Shown: positions 1 to 6,765 of the stretch, one piece after another
Layout of the letters: each line of letters begins with the position of its first letter
Position numbering within the stretch: the stretch's first letter is position 1
NCBI GenBank assembly: GCA_041862375.1
Contig: JBGVTE010000127.1
Location: 1-7,348 of the forward strand
Reading direction: 5' to 3'
DNA length: 7,348 nucleotides
Source: WVZL01 sp041862375
GTDB taxonomy: Bacteria; Acidobacteriota; Aminicenantia; Aminicenantales; Aminicenantaceae
Notes under the pieces: model-generated
Seen by the model: only the letters and a program-made list of their open reading frames with translations
What the model was told of the DNA's origin: nothing
Database searches by the model: none
Translations under genes and position numbers: made by a program

Positions 1-111
1 ATAATTTTTTAATTTTTAATTCAGCAAGTAAGCATTTTTTTTCAGATTAATGATAAATAAAAGTTTTAAAATAGATAATCCGTAGGATTTTTTAAAGAGA
101 TAAGGAACGAC

Positions 112-138
112 TTGACTTAGTTAAGAAAAAAATATAGG
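112..138 (+). promoter_or_regulatory. weak sigma70-like promoter candidate for the oxidoreductase operon
   Basis: TTGACT at 112-117 resembles a -35 box, and TATAGG at 133-138 could be its -10 box, but the 15-base spacer is shorter than the preferred 17. The same ATATAGGAA string (132-140 here) recurs at 3370-3378, at the -10 region of the much better promoter before the receptor gene, which lends slight support. In such an AT-rich stretch matches like this arise easily by chance. If used, the transcript would carry a leader of about 200 bases before the first gene. Confidence 0.25.
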
Positions 139-170
139 AAAATATATAAGAATTCTAATTTTCAACTATC

Positions 171-302
171 TTGAATGACTACTATTTAATTCATTATGAG
201 AAAGTCGGCGGGGAAAAGAGAAAAGGAGAGATTGTTAATATACTCCTCCTTGCTATCTTTATTCTTTGCCTGGCTATCATTTTTCTCCTGCGGTTGAAAT
301 GA
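171..302 (+). CDS. possible small single-span membrane peptide (43 codons, TTG start)
   Basis: Read from TTG at 171 to TGA at 300-302, this frame gives a polar, charged N-terminal half of about 22 residues, then a continuous hydrophobic segment (IVNILLLAIFILCLAIIFLL) and a basic end RLK. That is the shape of a small inner-membrane protein with one helix. Against it: the start is TTG with no Shine-Dalgarno sequence, and the pyrimidine-rich DNA at 241-290 reads as hydrophobic in more than one frame. An overlapping frame from ATG 196 to TGA 295-297 gives a 33-residue peptide with a basic N-terminus, hydrophobic core and C-terminal SCG, resembling a short signal peptide. At most one is likely to be real. 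I recognise no family for either. Confidence 0.18.
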   Translation: MNDYYLIHYEKVGGEKRKGEIVNILLLAIFILCLAIIFLLRLK

Positions 303-339
303 CTAGGAAGATCTTTTCCGGTCAATCTCTTGGGAGGAG
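243..339 (+). promoter_or_regulatory. possible Shine-Dalgarno-sequestering structure in the leader
   Basis: The Shine-Dalgarno sequence of the first gene lies in GGGAGGAGAG at 332-341, with a short gap to ATG 346. CTCCTCC at 243-249 is exactly complementary to GGAGGAG at 333-339, and a T250-G332 wobble extends it to eight pairs. The same CT-rich patch can instead pair locally: AAGGAG (223-228) with CTCCTT (246-251) across a 17-base loop. The two pairings exclude each other, which is the geometry of a translational switch. Any CT-rich stretch will match a strong Shine-Dalgarno sequence, so chance is a serious alternative. Confidence 0.2.
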
Positions 340-345
340 AGTTGA

Positions 346-828
346 ATGAATAAGAAAATTAGATTTAAACTTAACGGTCAACAAAGAAGTCTAACCGTTG
401 ATCGTGAACGCATGCTCCTATGGGTATTACGCACAAATTTTGGTCTTACGGGAACCAAGTTTGGCTGTGGCGAAGGCTTTTGTGGAGCATGCACAGTACT
501 CATCAACAAAGAAGCTGTGCGTTCCTGCCAATTTCCAATAAAAGATATAGATGGAAAAGAAGTCATTACTATAGAAGGTTTTTCAAAAAATGGCAAACTG
601 CACTTTCTCCAAGAGGCTTTTGTAAAACATGATGCTCTCCAATGCGGGTTCTGCACTCCCGGGATGATTCTCAATGCCTACAGCCTGCTGTTGAAAAAAC
701 CCAATCCTTCCCGCCTTGATATTATCGATGGGATGGAAGACAACCTGTGTCGTTGCGGAGCATACAAACGTATTGTTCAAGCCATTCAGACCGCAGCCCG
801 AGAGATGAAGGGGGGTTCTCAGCGATGA
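346..828 (+). CDS. (2Fe-2S)-binding small subunit of a xanthine dehydrogenase-family molybdoenzyme (IorA/CoxS-like)
   Basis: This 160-residue protein carries electrons from the molybdenum site of its partner subunit through two [2Fe-2S] clusters. The N-terminal half is a plant-type ferredoxin fold with cluster ligands Cys41, Cys46, Cys49 and Cys61 in the motif GCGEGFCGACTV. The C-terminal half is the all-helical [2Fe-2S] domain with Cys100 and Cys103 in QCGFCTPGM and Cys135 and Cys137 in NLCRCGAY. All eight ligands are present, and the length is normal for the family. There is no signal peptide, so if the enzyme is exported this subunit must travel bound to the Tat-targeted partner. The ATG start follows the strong ribosome site GGGAGGAGAG (332-341). 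Its TGA stop overlaps the next gene's ATG (ATGA, 825-828), indicating translational coupling. The subfamily (isoquinoline 1-oxidoreductase, aldehyde dehydrogenase or other) cannot be fixed from this subunit. Confidence 0.95.
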   Translation: MNKKIRFKLNGQQRSLTVDRERMLLWVLRTNFGLTGTKFGCGEGFCGACTVLINKEAVRSCQFPIKDIDGKEVITIEGFSKNGKLHFLQEAFVKHDALQCGFCTPGMILNAYSLLLKKPNPSRLDIIDGMEDNLCRCGAYKRIVQAIQTAAREMKGGSQR

Positions 829-2981
829 AAAAAGAGAATTATCTTGAATTGGATTTTTATGATATAGGCTCTAACCTTCCTCTCAGCAGACGAGAGTTTT
901 TAAAATTGACGGGGGGAGGCATCTTCATTCTTTTCACTGCCGGAGACTTATGGCCATTCCAGGAAGAAAGACGCCGGAGAAGAGGAGGCCTGGATTATCC
1001 AACTGATCTTAATGCTTATCTGAGAATTGGAGAAGATGGTAGAGTCTCCTGCTTTACAGGAAAAGTAGAGATAGGTCAAGGAGTTATAACTTCTCTGGCA
1101 CAGATGCTGGCCGACGAGCTAGAAGTTCCTCTGGAATCTGTGGATATGGTGATGGGGGATACAGACCTGTGCCCCTGGGATATGGGGACCTTCGGATCCA
1201 TGACCACCCGTTTTTTTGGGCCTGCTCTTAGAGCGGCTGCCGCAGAAGCCAGGGCGGTTCTGATCGAGATGGCAGCCGAATACCTTAAAACTTCCCCTTC
1301 AAGCCTTAAAGTTGAGGCTGGAGTCATATTTCATAAATCCCAAAGACAGAAAAAAGTCACCTACTCTCAACTTACCAAAGGGAGAAAGATTGCCAGACAA
1401 CTGAAGAAGAAAGCAGTTCTGGAGAAGGTCTCGGATTTCACGATTGTGGGAACTCCTGTCTTGCGCAAGGATGCCGTTGACAAAGTCACGGGGAAAGCCA
1501 AGTTCGCTGGAGATATTCGGGAGCCTGGTATGCTTTACGCAAGAATTTTAAGGCCTCCTGCCCACGACGCTGAATTGATCAGCGTTGATACTTCCGCAGC
1601 CAAAAAGATTAAAGGCGCTCGAATCATCGAAGACGATGATCTCATTGCTGTCCTGCATGAAGATCCCGAATTGGCGGAAGAGGCTTTAAAAAAGATAAAA
1701 GCCCAGTGGAAGAAGCCGGAAGCCAAAGTAGACGAAAATAGCATATTTGACCACCTTCTCAAGGTCGCTCCTGAAGGGGAAGTTGTGTCTCAGGGAGGAG
1801 ACCTGGCTAAGGGAAAGGAAATTTCAAAAATAATAGTAGAAAAGACCTATCTCGATGGATATGTAGCCCATGCGACTATCGAGACCCATACCGCCTTAGC
1901 CAAAATCGAAGGTAACAAAGCCACAATCTGGGCATCGACACAAACACCTTTCCGCCTCCAGGAAGATGCTGCTTCTGTTCTAGGGTTTCCTACCAAGAAC
2001 GTCCGCATCATCCCTCCATTTGTAGGAGGAGGCTTCGGAGGAAAGACCAGCAATCAGCAAGCAGTGGAGGCAGTAAAGTTAGCGAAATTAAGCGGAAAAC
2101 CGGTTCATATCACTTGGACACGTGCCGAAGAATTTTTCTACGACACATTTCGTCCTGCTGCCGTAGTTAAAATAAAGGGAGGGATTAATGGTTCAGGCCG
2201 TATAATCCTTTGGGATTATGGAGTCTACTTCGCAGGAGAAAGAGGCTCTCAGCACTTCTATGACATCCCTCATCATCGCACCATGAGTTTCGGCGGAAGT
2301 TGGAGGGGAACTCCTGGTTCCCATCCATTTGGTACCGGACCCTGGCGGGCTCCTGCTAATAACACCAACTCTTTCTCCCGAGAATCGCACATAGACATAC
2401 TGGCGGCAGAAGCTGGGATTGATCCTCTTGAATTTCGCTTGAAAAACCTGAAGGATAAAAGGATGATACGGGTTTTGCAGACGGCTGCTGAAAAATTCGG
2501 CTGGAAGCCAGCCAAAGCTCCCAGCGGCCGCGGTTATGGGATAGCTGTTGGTATTGACGCCGGAACCTATGTGGCCCATATGGCGGAGGTGGAGGTTGAA
2601 AAGAAATCCGGCCGTGTTCAAGTCAAACGAGTTGTTTGTGCCCAGGATATGGGTTTATCTGTCAATCCTGAAGGCTCAAAAATACAAATGGAAGGCTGTA
2701 TCACCATGGGATTGGGATATGCTCTGACTGAGGATGTTCACTTTAAGGGCGGAGAGATATTTGACCTGAATTTTGACACATATGAAATTCCGAGATTTTC
2801 CTGGCTGCCCAAGATCGAGACCATCGTGATCGATGACAGAGAAGCCGCGCCACAGGGAGGCGGAGAACCTGCGATCATTTGCATGGGGGGAGTAATTGCC
2901 AATGCCATCTTTGATGCCCTGGGTGTACGTCTATTCCAACTCCCTATGACACCGGAACGAATCAAAAAAGCCTTGAGATAA
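825..2981 (+). CDS. Tat-exported molybdopterin-binding large subunit, xanthine dehydrogenase family (IorB-like)
   Basis: This 718-residue protein is the catalytic subunit, holding the molybdenum cofactor and oxidising or hydroxylating an N-heterocycle or aldehyde; the substrate is unknown. Residues 21-27 are SRREFLK, a near-perfect twin-arginine motif, followed by a short hydrophobic stretch (28-43). Next come an N-terminal cofactor-domain segment with IGQG at 83-86, an alpha/beta hammerhead domain from about 208 (TPVLRKDAVDKVTGKAKFAGDI) to about 310, and the main cofactor domain with GGGFGGK at 401-407. Near the end, GGGEP carries Glu681, the expected catalytic base. This order, with part of the cofactor domain before the hammerhead, is typical of IorB-like proteins. 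ATG 825 was chosen over the in-frame ATG at 747 because it overlaps the previous stop, has AAGGGGGG at 808-815, and places the Tat motif near the N-terminus. Five arginines (49-53) just after the hydrophobic stretch are odd. No FAD or cytochrome subunit is adjacent. Confidence 0.93.
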   Translation: MKKENYLELDFYDIGSNLPLSRREFLKLTGGGIFILFTAGDLWPFQEERRRRRGGLDYPTDLNAYLRIGEDGRVSCFTGKVEIGQGVITSLAQMLADELEVPLESVDMVMGDTDLCPWDMGTFGSMTTRFFGPALRAAAAEARAVLIEMAAEYLKTSPSSLKVEAGVIFHKSQRQKKVTYSQLTKGRKIARQLKKKAVLEKVSDFTIVGTPVLRKDAVDKVTGKAKFAGDIREPGMLYARILRPPAHDAELISVDTSAAKKIKGARIIEDDDLIAVLHEDPELAEEALKKIKAQWKKPEAKVDENSIFDHLLKVAPEGEVVSQGGDLAKGKEISKIIVEKTYLDGYVAHATIETHTALAKIEGNKATIWASTQTPFRLQEDAASVLGFPTKNVRIIPPFVGGGFGGKTSNQQAVEAVKLAKLSGKPVHITWTRAEEFFYDTFRPAAVVKIKGGINGSGRIILWDYGVYFAGERGSQHFYDIPHHRTMSFGGSWRGTPGSHPFGTGPWRAPANNTNSFSRESHIDILAAEAGIDPLEFRLKNLKDKRMIRVLQTAAEKFGWKPAKAPSGRGYGIAVGIDAGTYVAHMAEVEVEKKSGRVQVKRVVCAQDMGLSVNPEGSKIQMEGCITMGLGYALTEDVHFKGGEIFDLNFDTYEIPRFSWLPKIETIVIDDREAAPQGGGEPAIICMGGVIANAIFDALGVRLFQLPMTPERIKKALR

Positions 2982-3020
2982 AGGGACTAAATTCCCGTAT
3001 TATGTATCTATCCAGGTTAG

Positions 3021-3046
3021 CCGATCTGTATGAGCAGAAAGGTCGG
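3021..3046 (+). terminator. small hairpin downstream of the oxidoreductase operon (weak terminator candidate)
   Basis: CCGATCT (3021-3027) pairs with AGGTCGG (3040-3046), giving seven pairs including one G-U, around a 12-base loop. It begins 40 bases after the large-subunit stop. A run of five T (3060-3064) follows, but 13 bases lie between stem and T run, so this is not a standard intrinsic terminator. It could be a 3'-end stabilising stem or chance. Confidence 0.2.
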
Positions 3047-3136
3047 GAAGGTTAAGACATTTTTACAACATATATATAAAAATTAAAGTTATAAAATTAT
3101 CGGGCAAAAGAGGGATTAATATTATTTAGAATTTGG

Positions 3137-3213
3137 ATTAAAAAAATTAATTTATTTAATATATAAATTAATAAAATTAATATAATACATGCTTATAAAT
3201 TAATTTTTTTAAT
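3137..3213. repeat. perfect 19-bp AT-only inverted repeat
   Basis: The left arm at 3137-3155 (ATTAAAAAAATTAATTTAT) is the exact reverse complement of the right arm at 3195-3213, with 39 bases between them. The arms contain no G or C, and the loop is also nearly all A and T. It could form a cruciform or RNA stem, act as a two-way terminator because each arm carries an A/T tract, or serve as a binding site for an AT-hook or nucleoid protein. Low complexity raises the odds of chance pairing, but 19 matches without a gap is long even so. Confidence 0.55.
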
Positions 3214-3344
3214 TGATTGAGATAAAATCATAGAAGAATCTAACTCTTCCCACTTCAACTGTTATTCTTTTCCGAGCTGAAGGAAGGTGAGTAAGCATTC
3301 CTGAATCATCTAGTAAACTGAAAGCTACAGCTACATAATATAAT

Positions 3345-3374
3345 TTGACATTTTTTGATAATTTTTATTATATA
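3345..3374 (+). promoter_or_regulatory. strong sigma70-type promoter for the TonB-dependent receptor gene
   Basis: TTGACA at 3345-3350 is a perfect -35 consensus. TATATA at 3369-3374, after an 18-base spacer, is a good -10 box (TTATAT at 3368-3373 with 17 bases is an alternative register). The spacer is T-rich. Transcription would start near 3381, leaving a leader of about 90 bases. It shows the receptor gene is transcribed independently of the oxidoreductase operon. Confidence 0.6.
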
Positions 3375-3470
3375 GGAAGCAAAAATACAGCAGTGAGCTT
3401 TTAGAAGTATTTATTTAGTATCTTCATTCTAGGATGTTCTCCCTAAGTAACAAAATTAAGGAGTGTTGAG

Positions 3471-6400
3471 ATGGATAAAAATCTGACGAAAGTAATTCTC
3501 ATTTTATGCCTTTCTACGGTGCTTTGCTTATCTTCTTTTGCCCAGCGCCAAACAGGATCCATCAAAGGCACAATTACTGATAACGAAAAAATTCCTCTTC
3601 CGGGATGCACCGTTACCGCATCATCAGACGCTCTGATGGGAACGAAGTCATACGTGACCTCAAAAACTGGTGCTTACAGGTTTCCTGCTCTTTCTCCTGG
3701 GACATATATCATCGTGGCAGAATTGCCTGGATTTGCTACAGTTAGCAGGGGAAATATCGTCGTTCGCGTTGGCATGGTAGTCACTGTCGACATAACCATG
3801 CAGATGGCAACTCTTGAAGAAGAAATAACAATCACTGCTGCCTCTCCTGTAGTCGACGTGGAACAGACAAAAATTGCGGTAACCATGGACAGTGACCTCC
3901 TTAAAAATATCCCCTTGGCTCGCGATCTTTATGATATCGTCAATGCTGCTCCTGGCGCTATCTCTGAAGAGTCCTCCCTCAGCTCCCTCAGGAGAACCAC
4001 TTCTATCCACGGCGGCACAGTTCGCAGCAATACCTACGCCTTGGATGGGGTGAACGTAAATGATCCTGTGGTCATGTATCCCCTGAGCAACATCAACTTT
4101 GATGTAATGGATGAGGTGGAGATGATTACTGCTGGTCATCCGGCAGAAGTGGGATACACTGACGGGGCTTATATTAACGTAGTCACCCGCTCCGGAGGGA
4201 ACAGGTTTTCAGGAGGTGGGACTGTTTACTATACAGATGAGAGCTTAGCTCAGTATCTGTGGACAGATGCCCAGATTCAGGCATTAGATGTGGCAAAACC
4301 AGAAGTGGATAAGAGCTGGATTGACGGATCTTTGAGTTTTGGTGGTCCAATATTGATTGACAGGCTGTGGTTCTTTTCCAATGCCCGCTACATAAAGCAG
4401 ACTTTGAAGACCAATTTCATTCCCTATACAGATCCCTACTTGGGACGCTACCACGGAACTTACAACTGGATCCATGAGGAGATGATGGGATTTGTGAAGC
4501 TTACTTCTCAATTCAGCTCAAATATCAAATTCATGGGGATGTTCAACTATGTGAACCGCTATCGACCCATGTACTCAGAACCTCATCCAAGGAGTATTTG
4601 GCAGGCCACTAAAATCCTGGATCATGAAAAAACCTATACCGGAACTGGAATTATGACTTTCATCCTAAACCAGAACACTTACTTTGACTTGAGATTTGGC
4701 TATATCAACCGCTGGTTTCCCCTTCCCATGCAGGAAGAAGCTAGAGATTTGCCTCGCATTCTAAACCAGGGTTCCCTTTATACACAGATTACTTCATCTG
4801 ATTGGAATGAAACTTATATCCGAAAGAGGTTTCAGACTGGACTCTATTTCACCCGCTTCCAGGACAATTTCATCGGTGGAAACCACGTAATTAAGGGAGG
4901 AGTGGAGTTCGAGGATGCCTACGGTGACTGGGATTGGTGGCGTAAGGATAACCTGTACTGGTACTGGAGCAAAGACGATCCCTACTATTACGGAACAACT
5001 ACCTGGAAGGGCACACCTGGCGTAGGAGTTGGACGGATACATTTTTACACATGCGGACCTGAAGAAGGCTCATCTAAGATTATAGATAGAATCAGGAGAA
5101 TCGGAGCTTACATCCAGGATTCGATCACCTTTGGAGAACGGTTAACACTGAATCTTGGCATAAGGTTTGACCGGTCCTGGGGCTGGAAGCCTGCAGCCAC
5201 TAAAGCTGTAAGCGGAAATCCTGTCTCAGTTTACATTGGGGAAAAATATGTCAAGCCATACATTGCAGCCAGGTATCCTGACATGTTCCCGGGTGGCTTT
5301 AATCCCTTTGGAGAATTGAGTTCTGAGGAATGGAAAGATGTCATGGTCTGGGATGCTTTCTCTCCGAGGATCGGCCTGACCTATGACATCTTTGGCACAG
5401 GAAAGACAGCTCTTAAAGCTTCTTTTTCCCGCTATACAGAGTACATGATGATCCAGTATTTCTCCGTTATTCACCCCCTGTTTCCTAAAGCTCCGCGCTT
5501 CTTCTGGTATGACATGAATTTCAACAAGCAGGTGGATACAGGCGACGATTTCGGAATTTATCCTTACGATTACAGAATTTTCGATCTGGATTTTGCGGCA
5601 CGCGGACTTGATCCTGATATTAAGTCACCCATCAATGATGAAATCACCGTGGGAATCTGGCATGAACTCTTCAAGAATTTTTCCCTTGGCATAAACTTCA
5701 TCTATAAAGACAAGAAGAATATTTTCGAAGATGGTATTTACGACCCGGATACAGGGGAGTGGTGGTATCATATTGATCAGCCCGCAGCTCAAAAGTACTG
5801 GATTCCTTTCACGGCCATAGTTCCCAGTGAAGACTATGGTGACCGAACAATCACTTTCTATGTCCGCAAGAATGATTCACCGGATATTTTCTACAGAGCC
5901 ACCAATATGTCTGAAGTTAAGAGAAGATATTGGGCTTTCGAGTTAATCTTCAACAAGCGAATGGCCGACGGCTGGCAGTTCTCAGGCTCTGTTGTCTACA
6001 GCAAAGCCTACGGTCATATGGGCGCTTTGTTCGGAGAAAGCTTGGGATTTTCAGCATATGGAGATTCACCTAATGTTTTTGTCAATACCTATGGACGAAC
6101 GAGCATGGACAGGCCTCTCCAAATTAAGCTCATGGGAACAGCCCGGCTTCCTTTCCGTATCTTCCTCAGTGCTTACTACAGGTATTTTTCCGGCGCCCCC
6201 TGGCAGCCTGGCTTAGGAACCAGAAGTATCGTTATTATCCCTCCTTCAAGCTGGTGTATAGAGCACAATGCTTATAGGGATTATTATGGTGTTGTTCTTG
6301 AAGACCAGAGAAATCCCCGAAGACTCAGGTCCAGGAGCGTTCTTGATCTGAGGCTCGAGAAGGAGTTTGTAATCGGTGATTTCGGAAGGCTGGGTGCTTA

Positions 6401-6584
6401 TGTTGATGTTCTTAATGTGTTAGGGTGGTCTGATATTACAGTGGGACTTAATGATGTCCTTTACTATTTCCCCGTTGCTGAAAATGACAATACTGGACTT
6501 GTAATACCTACCAGCGACTATAAAGTAATCAACTCAGTGGATGGCATCAGGCAGGTTAAATTCAGCATCCGTTTCAGCTTCTAA
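3471..6584 (+). CDS. TonB-dependent outer-membrane receptor, Oar-like, with carboxypeptidase-regulatory-like domain
   Basis: This 1037-residue protein should be an outer-membrane beta-barrel importing an unknown ligand with energy from TonB-ExbB-ExbD. A signal peptide covers residues 1-24 (cleavage likely SFA/QR). A carboxypeptidase-regulatory-like beta-sandwich follows at about 28-112 (GSIKGTITD, then a GTY motif near 77-79). A TonB-box-like EEITITA lies at 117-123. The plug domain spans about 134-245, with NIPLARDLYDIVNAAPG, ALDGVNVNDP and INVVTRSGGN. The remainder is barrel, ending in RQVKFSIRFSF, whose terminal Phe fits the outer-membrane insertion signal. The length is normal for this family. 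ATG 3471 follows TAAGGAG (3457-3463) by seven bases. No SusD-like lipoprotein follows, so this is not a SusCD pair. Notable points are an aromatic-rich stretch at 487-512 and a DxNxN loop at 681-693. The substrate cannot be deduced, and no other import gene is nearby. Confidence 0.93.
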   Translation: MDKNLTKVILILCLSTVLCLSSFAQRQTGSIKGTITDNEKIPLPGCTVTASSDALMGTKSYVTSKTGAYRFPALSPGTYIIVAELPGFATVSRGNIVVRVGMVVTVDITMQMATLEEEITITAASPVVDVEQTKIAVTMDSDLLKNIPLARDLYDIVNAAPGAISEESSLSSLRRTTSIHGGTVRSNTYALDGVNVNDPVVMYPLSNINFDVMDEVEMITAGHPAEVGYTDGAYINVVTRSGGNRFSGGGTVYYTDESLAQYLWTDAQIQALDVAKPEVDKSWIDGSLSFGGPILIDRLWFFSNARYIKQTLKTNFIPYTDPYLGRYHGTYNWIHEEMMGFVKLTSQFSSNIKFMGMFNYVNRYRPMYSEPHPRSIWQATKILDHEKTYTGTGIMTFILNQNTYFDLRFGYINRWFPLPMQEEARDLPRILNQGSLYTQITSSDWNETYIRKRFQTGLYFTRFQDNFIGGNHVIKGGVEFEDAYGDWDWWRKDNLYWYWSKDDPYYYGTTTWKGTPGVGVGRIHFYTCGPEEGSSKIIDRIRRIGAYIQDSITFGERLTLNLGIRFDRSWGWKPAATKAVSGNPVSVYIGEKYVKPYIAARYPDMFPGGFNPFGELSSEEWKDVMVWDAFSPRIGLTYDIFGTGKTALKASFSRYTEYMMIQYFSVIHPLFPKAPRFFWYDMNFNKQVDTGDDFGIYPYDYRIFDLDFAARGLDPDIKSPINDEITVGIWHELFKNFSLGINFIYKDKKNIFEDGIYDPDTGEWWYHIDQPAAQKYWIPFTAIVPSEDYGDRTITFYVRKNDSPDIFYRATNMSEVKRRYWAFELIFNKRMADGWQFSGSVVYSKAYGHMGALFGESLGFSAYGDSPNVFVNTYGRTSMDRPLQIKLMGTARLPFRIFLSAYYRYFSGAPWQPGLGTRSIVIIPPSSWCIEHNAYRDYYGVVLEDQRNPRRLRSRSVLDLRLEKEFVIGDFGRLGAYVDVLNVLGWSDITVGLNDVLYYFPVAENDNTGLVIPTSDYKVINSVDGIRQVKFSIRFSF

Positions 6585-6616
6585 AAAATCAATGGGGTCA
6601 GGCTTTCATAACTTTG

Positions 6617-6631
6617 ATAATTTCAAATTAT
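6617..6631. repeat. 15-base AT palindrome in the receptor-kinase gap
   Basis: ATAATTTCAAATTAT is a perfect seven-base inverted repeat around a single C. It starts 33 bases after the receptor stop codon. It could be an operator half-site pair, but it is AT-only apart from the centre and is too tight for an RNA hairpin. Two further five-base inverted repeats lie in the same gap, TCATC-CAT-GATGA at 6652-6664 and ATGAT-CAA-ATCAT at 6734-6746. The rest of the gap (6585-6765) shows no gene and no clear terminator. Confidence 0.25.
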
Positions 6632-6704
6632 AATTCTGGCATTTTATAACTTCATCCATGATGACGACTTAGTTCAGCTTATCCAAGTCCAGTTAATCTT
6701 GCAT

Positions 6705-6733
6705 TTGACTATTTTCTTATTAGCATCTATTCT
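6705..6733 (+). promoter_or_regulatory. sigma70-like promoter for the kinase gene
   Basis: TTGACT at 6705-6710 and TATTCT at 6728-6733 are separated by exactly 17 bases, matching the consensus at five of six and four of six positions. Transcription would start near 6740, about 25 bases before the kinase ATG at 6766. A small inverted repeat, ATGAT-CAA-ATCAT (6734-6746), sits over the predicted start site and could be an operator. The ribosome site is poor: only AGG at 6752-6754, 11 bases before the ATG. Confidence 0.45.
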
Positions 6734-6765
6734 ATGATCAAATCATGCAATAGGTACAGCTTCAG

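Larger units (their letters stand above)
1..345. other. AT-rich leader region without a convincing gene
   Basis: This 345-base stretch before the oxidoreductase operon has no well-supported gene. Roughly the first 190 bases are very AT-rich, with long A and T runs. From about 196 the composition becomes more balanced and includes a purine-rich patch (about 198-230) followed by a pyrimidine-rich patch (about 241-290). It probably holds the promoter and 5' untranslated region of the downstream operon. Short hydrophobic reading frames exist in the second half and are listed separately at low confidence. I see no tRNA, no CRISPR repeat and no intrinsic terminator. Confidence 0.6.
2982..3470. other. 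long AT-rich intergenic region between the enzyme operon and the receptor gene
   Basis: This 489-base gap contains no convincing gene. The first 75 bases have near-genic composition and hold a small hairpin and a 17-codon frame ending at 3055. From about 3060 to 3225 the sequence is almost entirely A and T and includes a perfect 19-bp inverted repeat. The section 3226-3340 is mixed, with no recognised motif. The last 130 bases contain a strong promoter and a 5' untranslated region of roughly 90 bases ending in the ribosome site TAAGGAG (3457-3463). I see no canonical GC-rich, T-tailed terminator for the upstream operon. Confidence 0.7.

Noticed and set aside
747..824. Longer start for the molybdopterin subunit at ATG 747
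   Set aside because: It would overlap the iron-sulfur gene by 82 bases and put 26 unrelated residues before the Tat signal. ATG 825 has a ribosome site and the usual ATGA coupling.
2193..2621. 142-codon open frame on the minus strand
   Set aside because: It is antisense to the conserved molybdopterin domain, has no recognisable motif and no sensible ribosome site.
2984..2996. GGGA...TCCC hairpin just after the large-subunit stop
   Set aside because: The stem is only four pairs and no T run follows, so it is not a credible terminator.
3660..4139. 159-codon open frame on the minus strand
   Set aside because: It lies wholly inside the receptor gene, its translation has no domain or signal features, and the + strand frame is a clear TonB-dependent receptor.
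5992..6216. 74-codon + strand frame inside the receptor gene
   Set aside because: It is an out-of-frame shadow of barrel strands that match the receptor family in the main frame.
3471..6584. SusC-type receptor of a polysaccharide utilisation locus
   Set aside because: No SusD-like lipoprotein or glycoside hydrolase follows. Domain order and barrel motifs fit the Oar-like group found in Acidobacteriota better.
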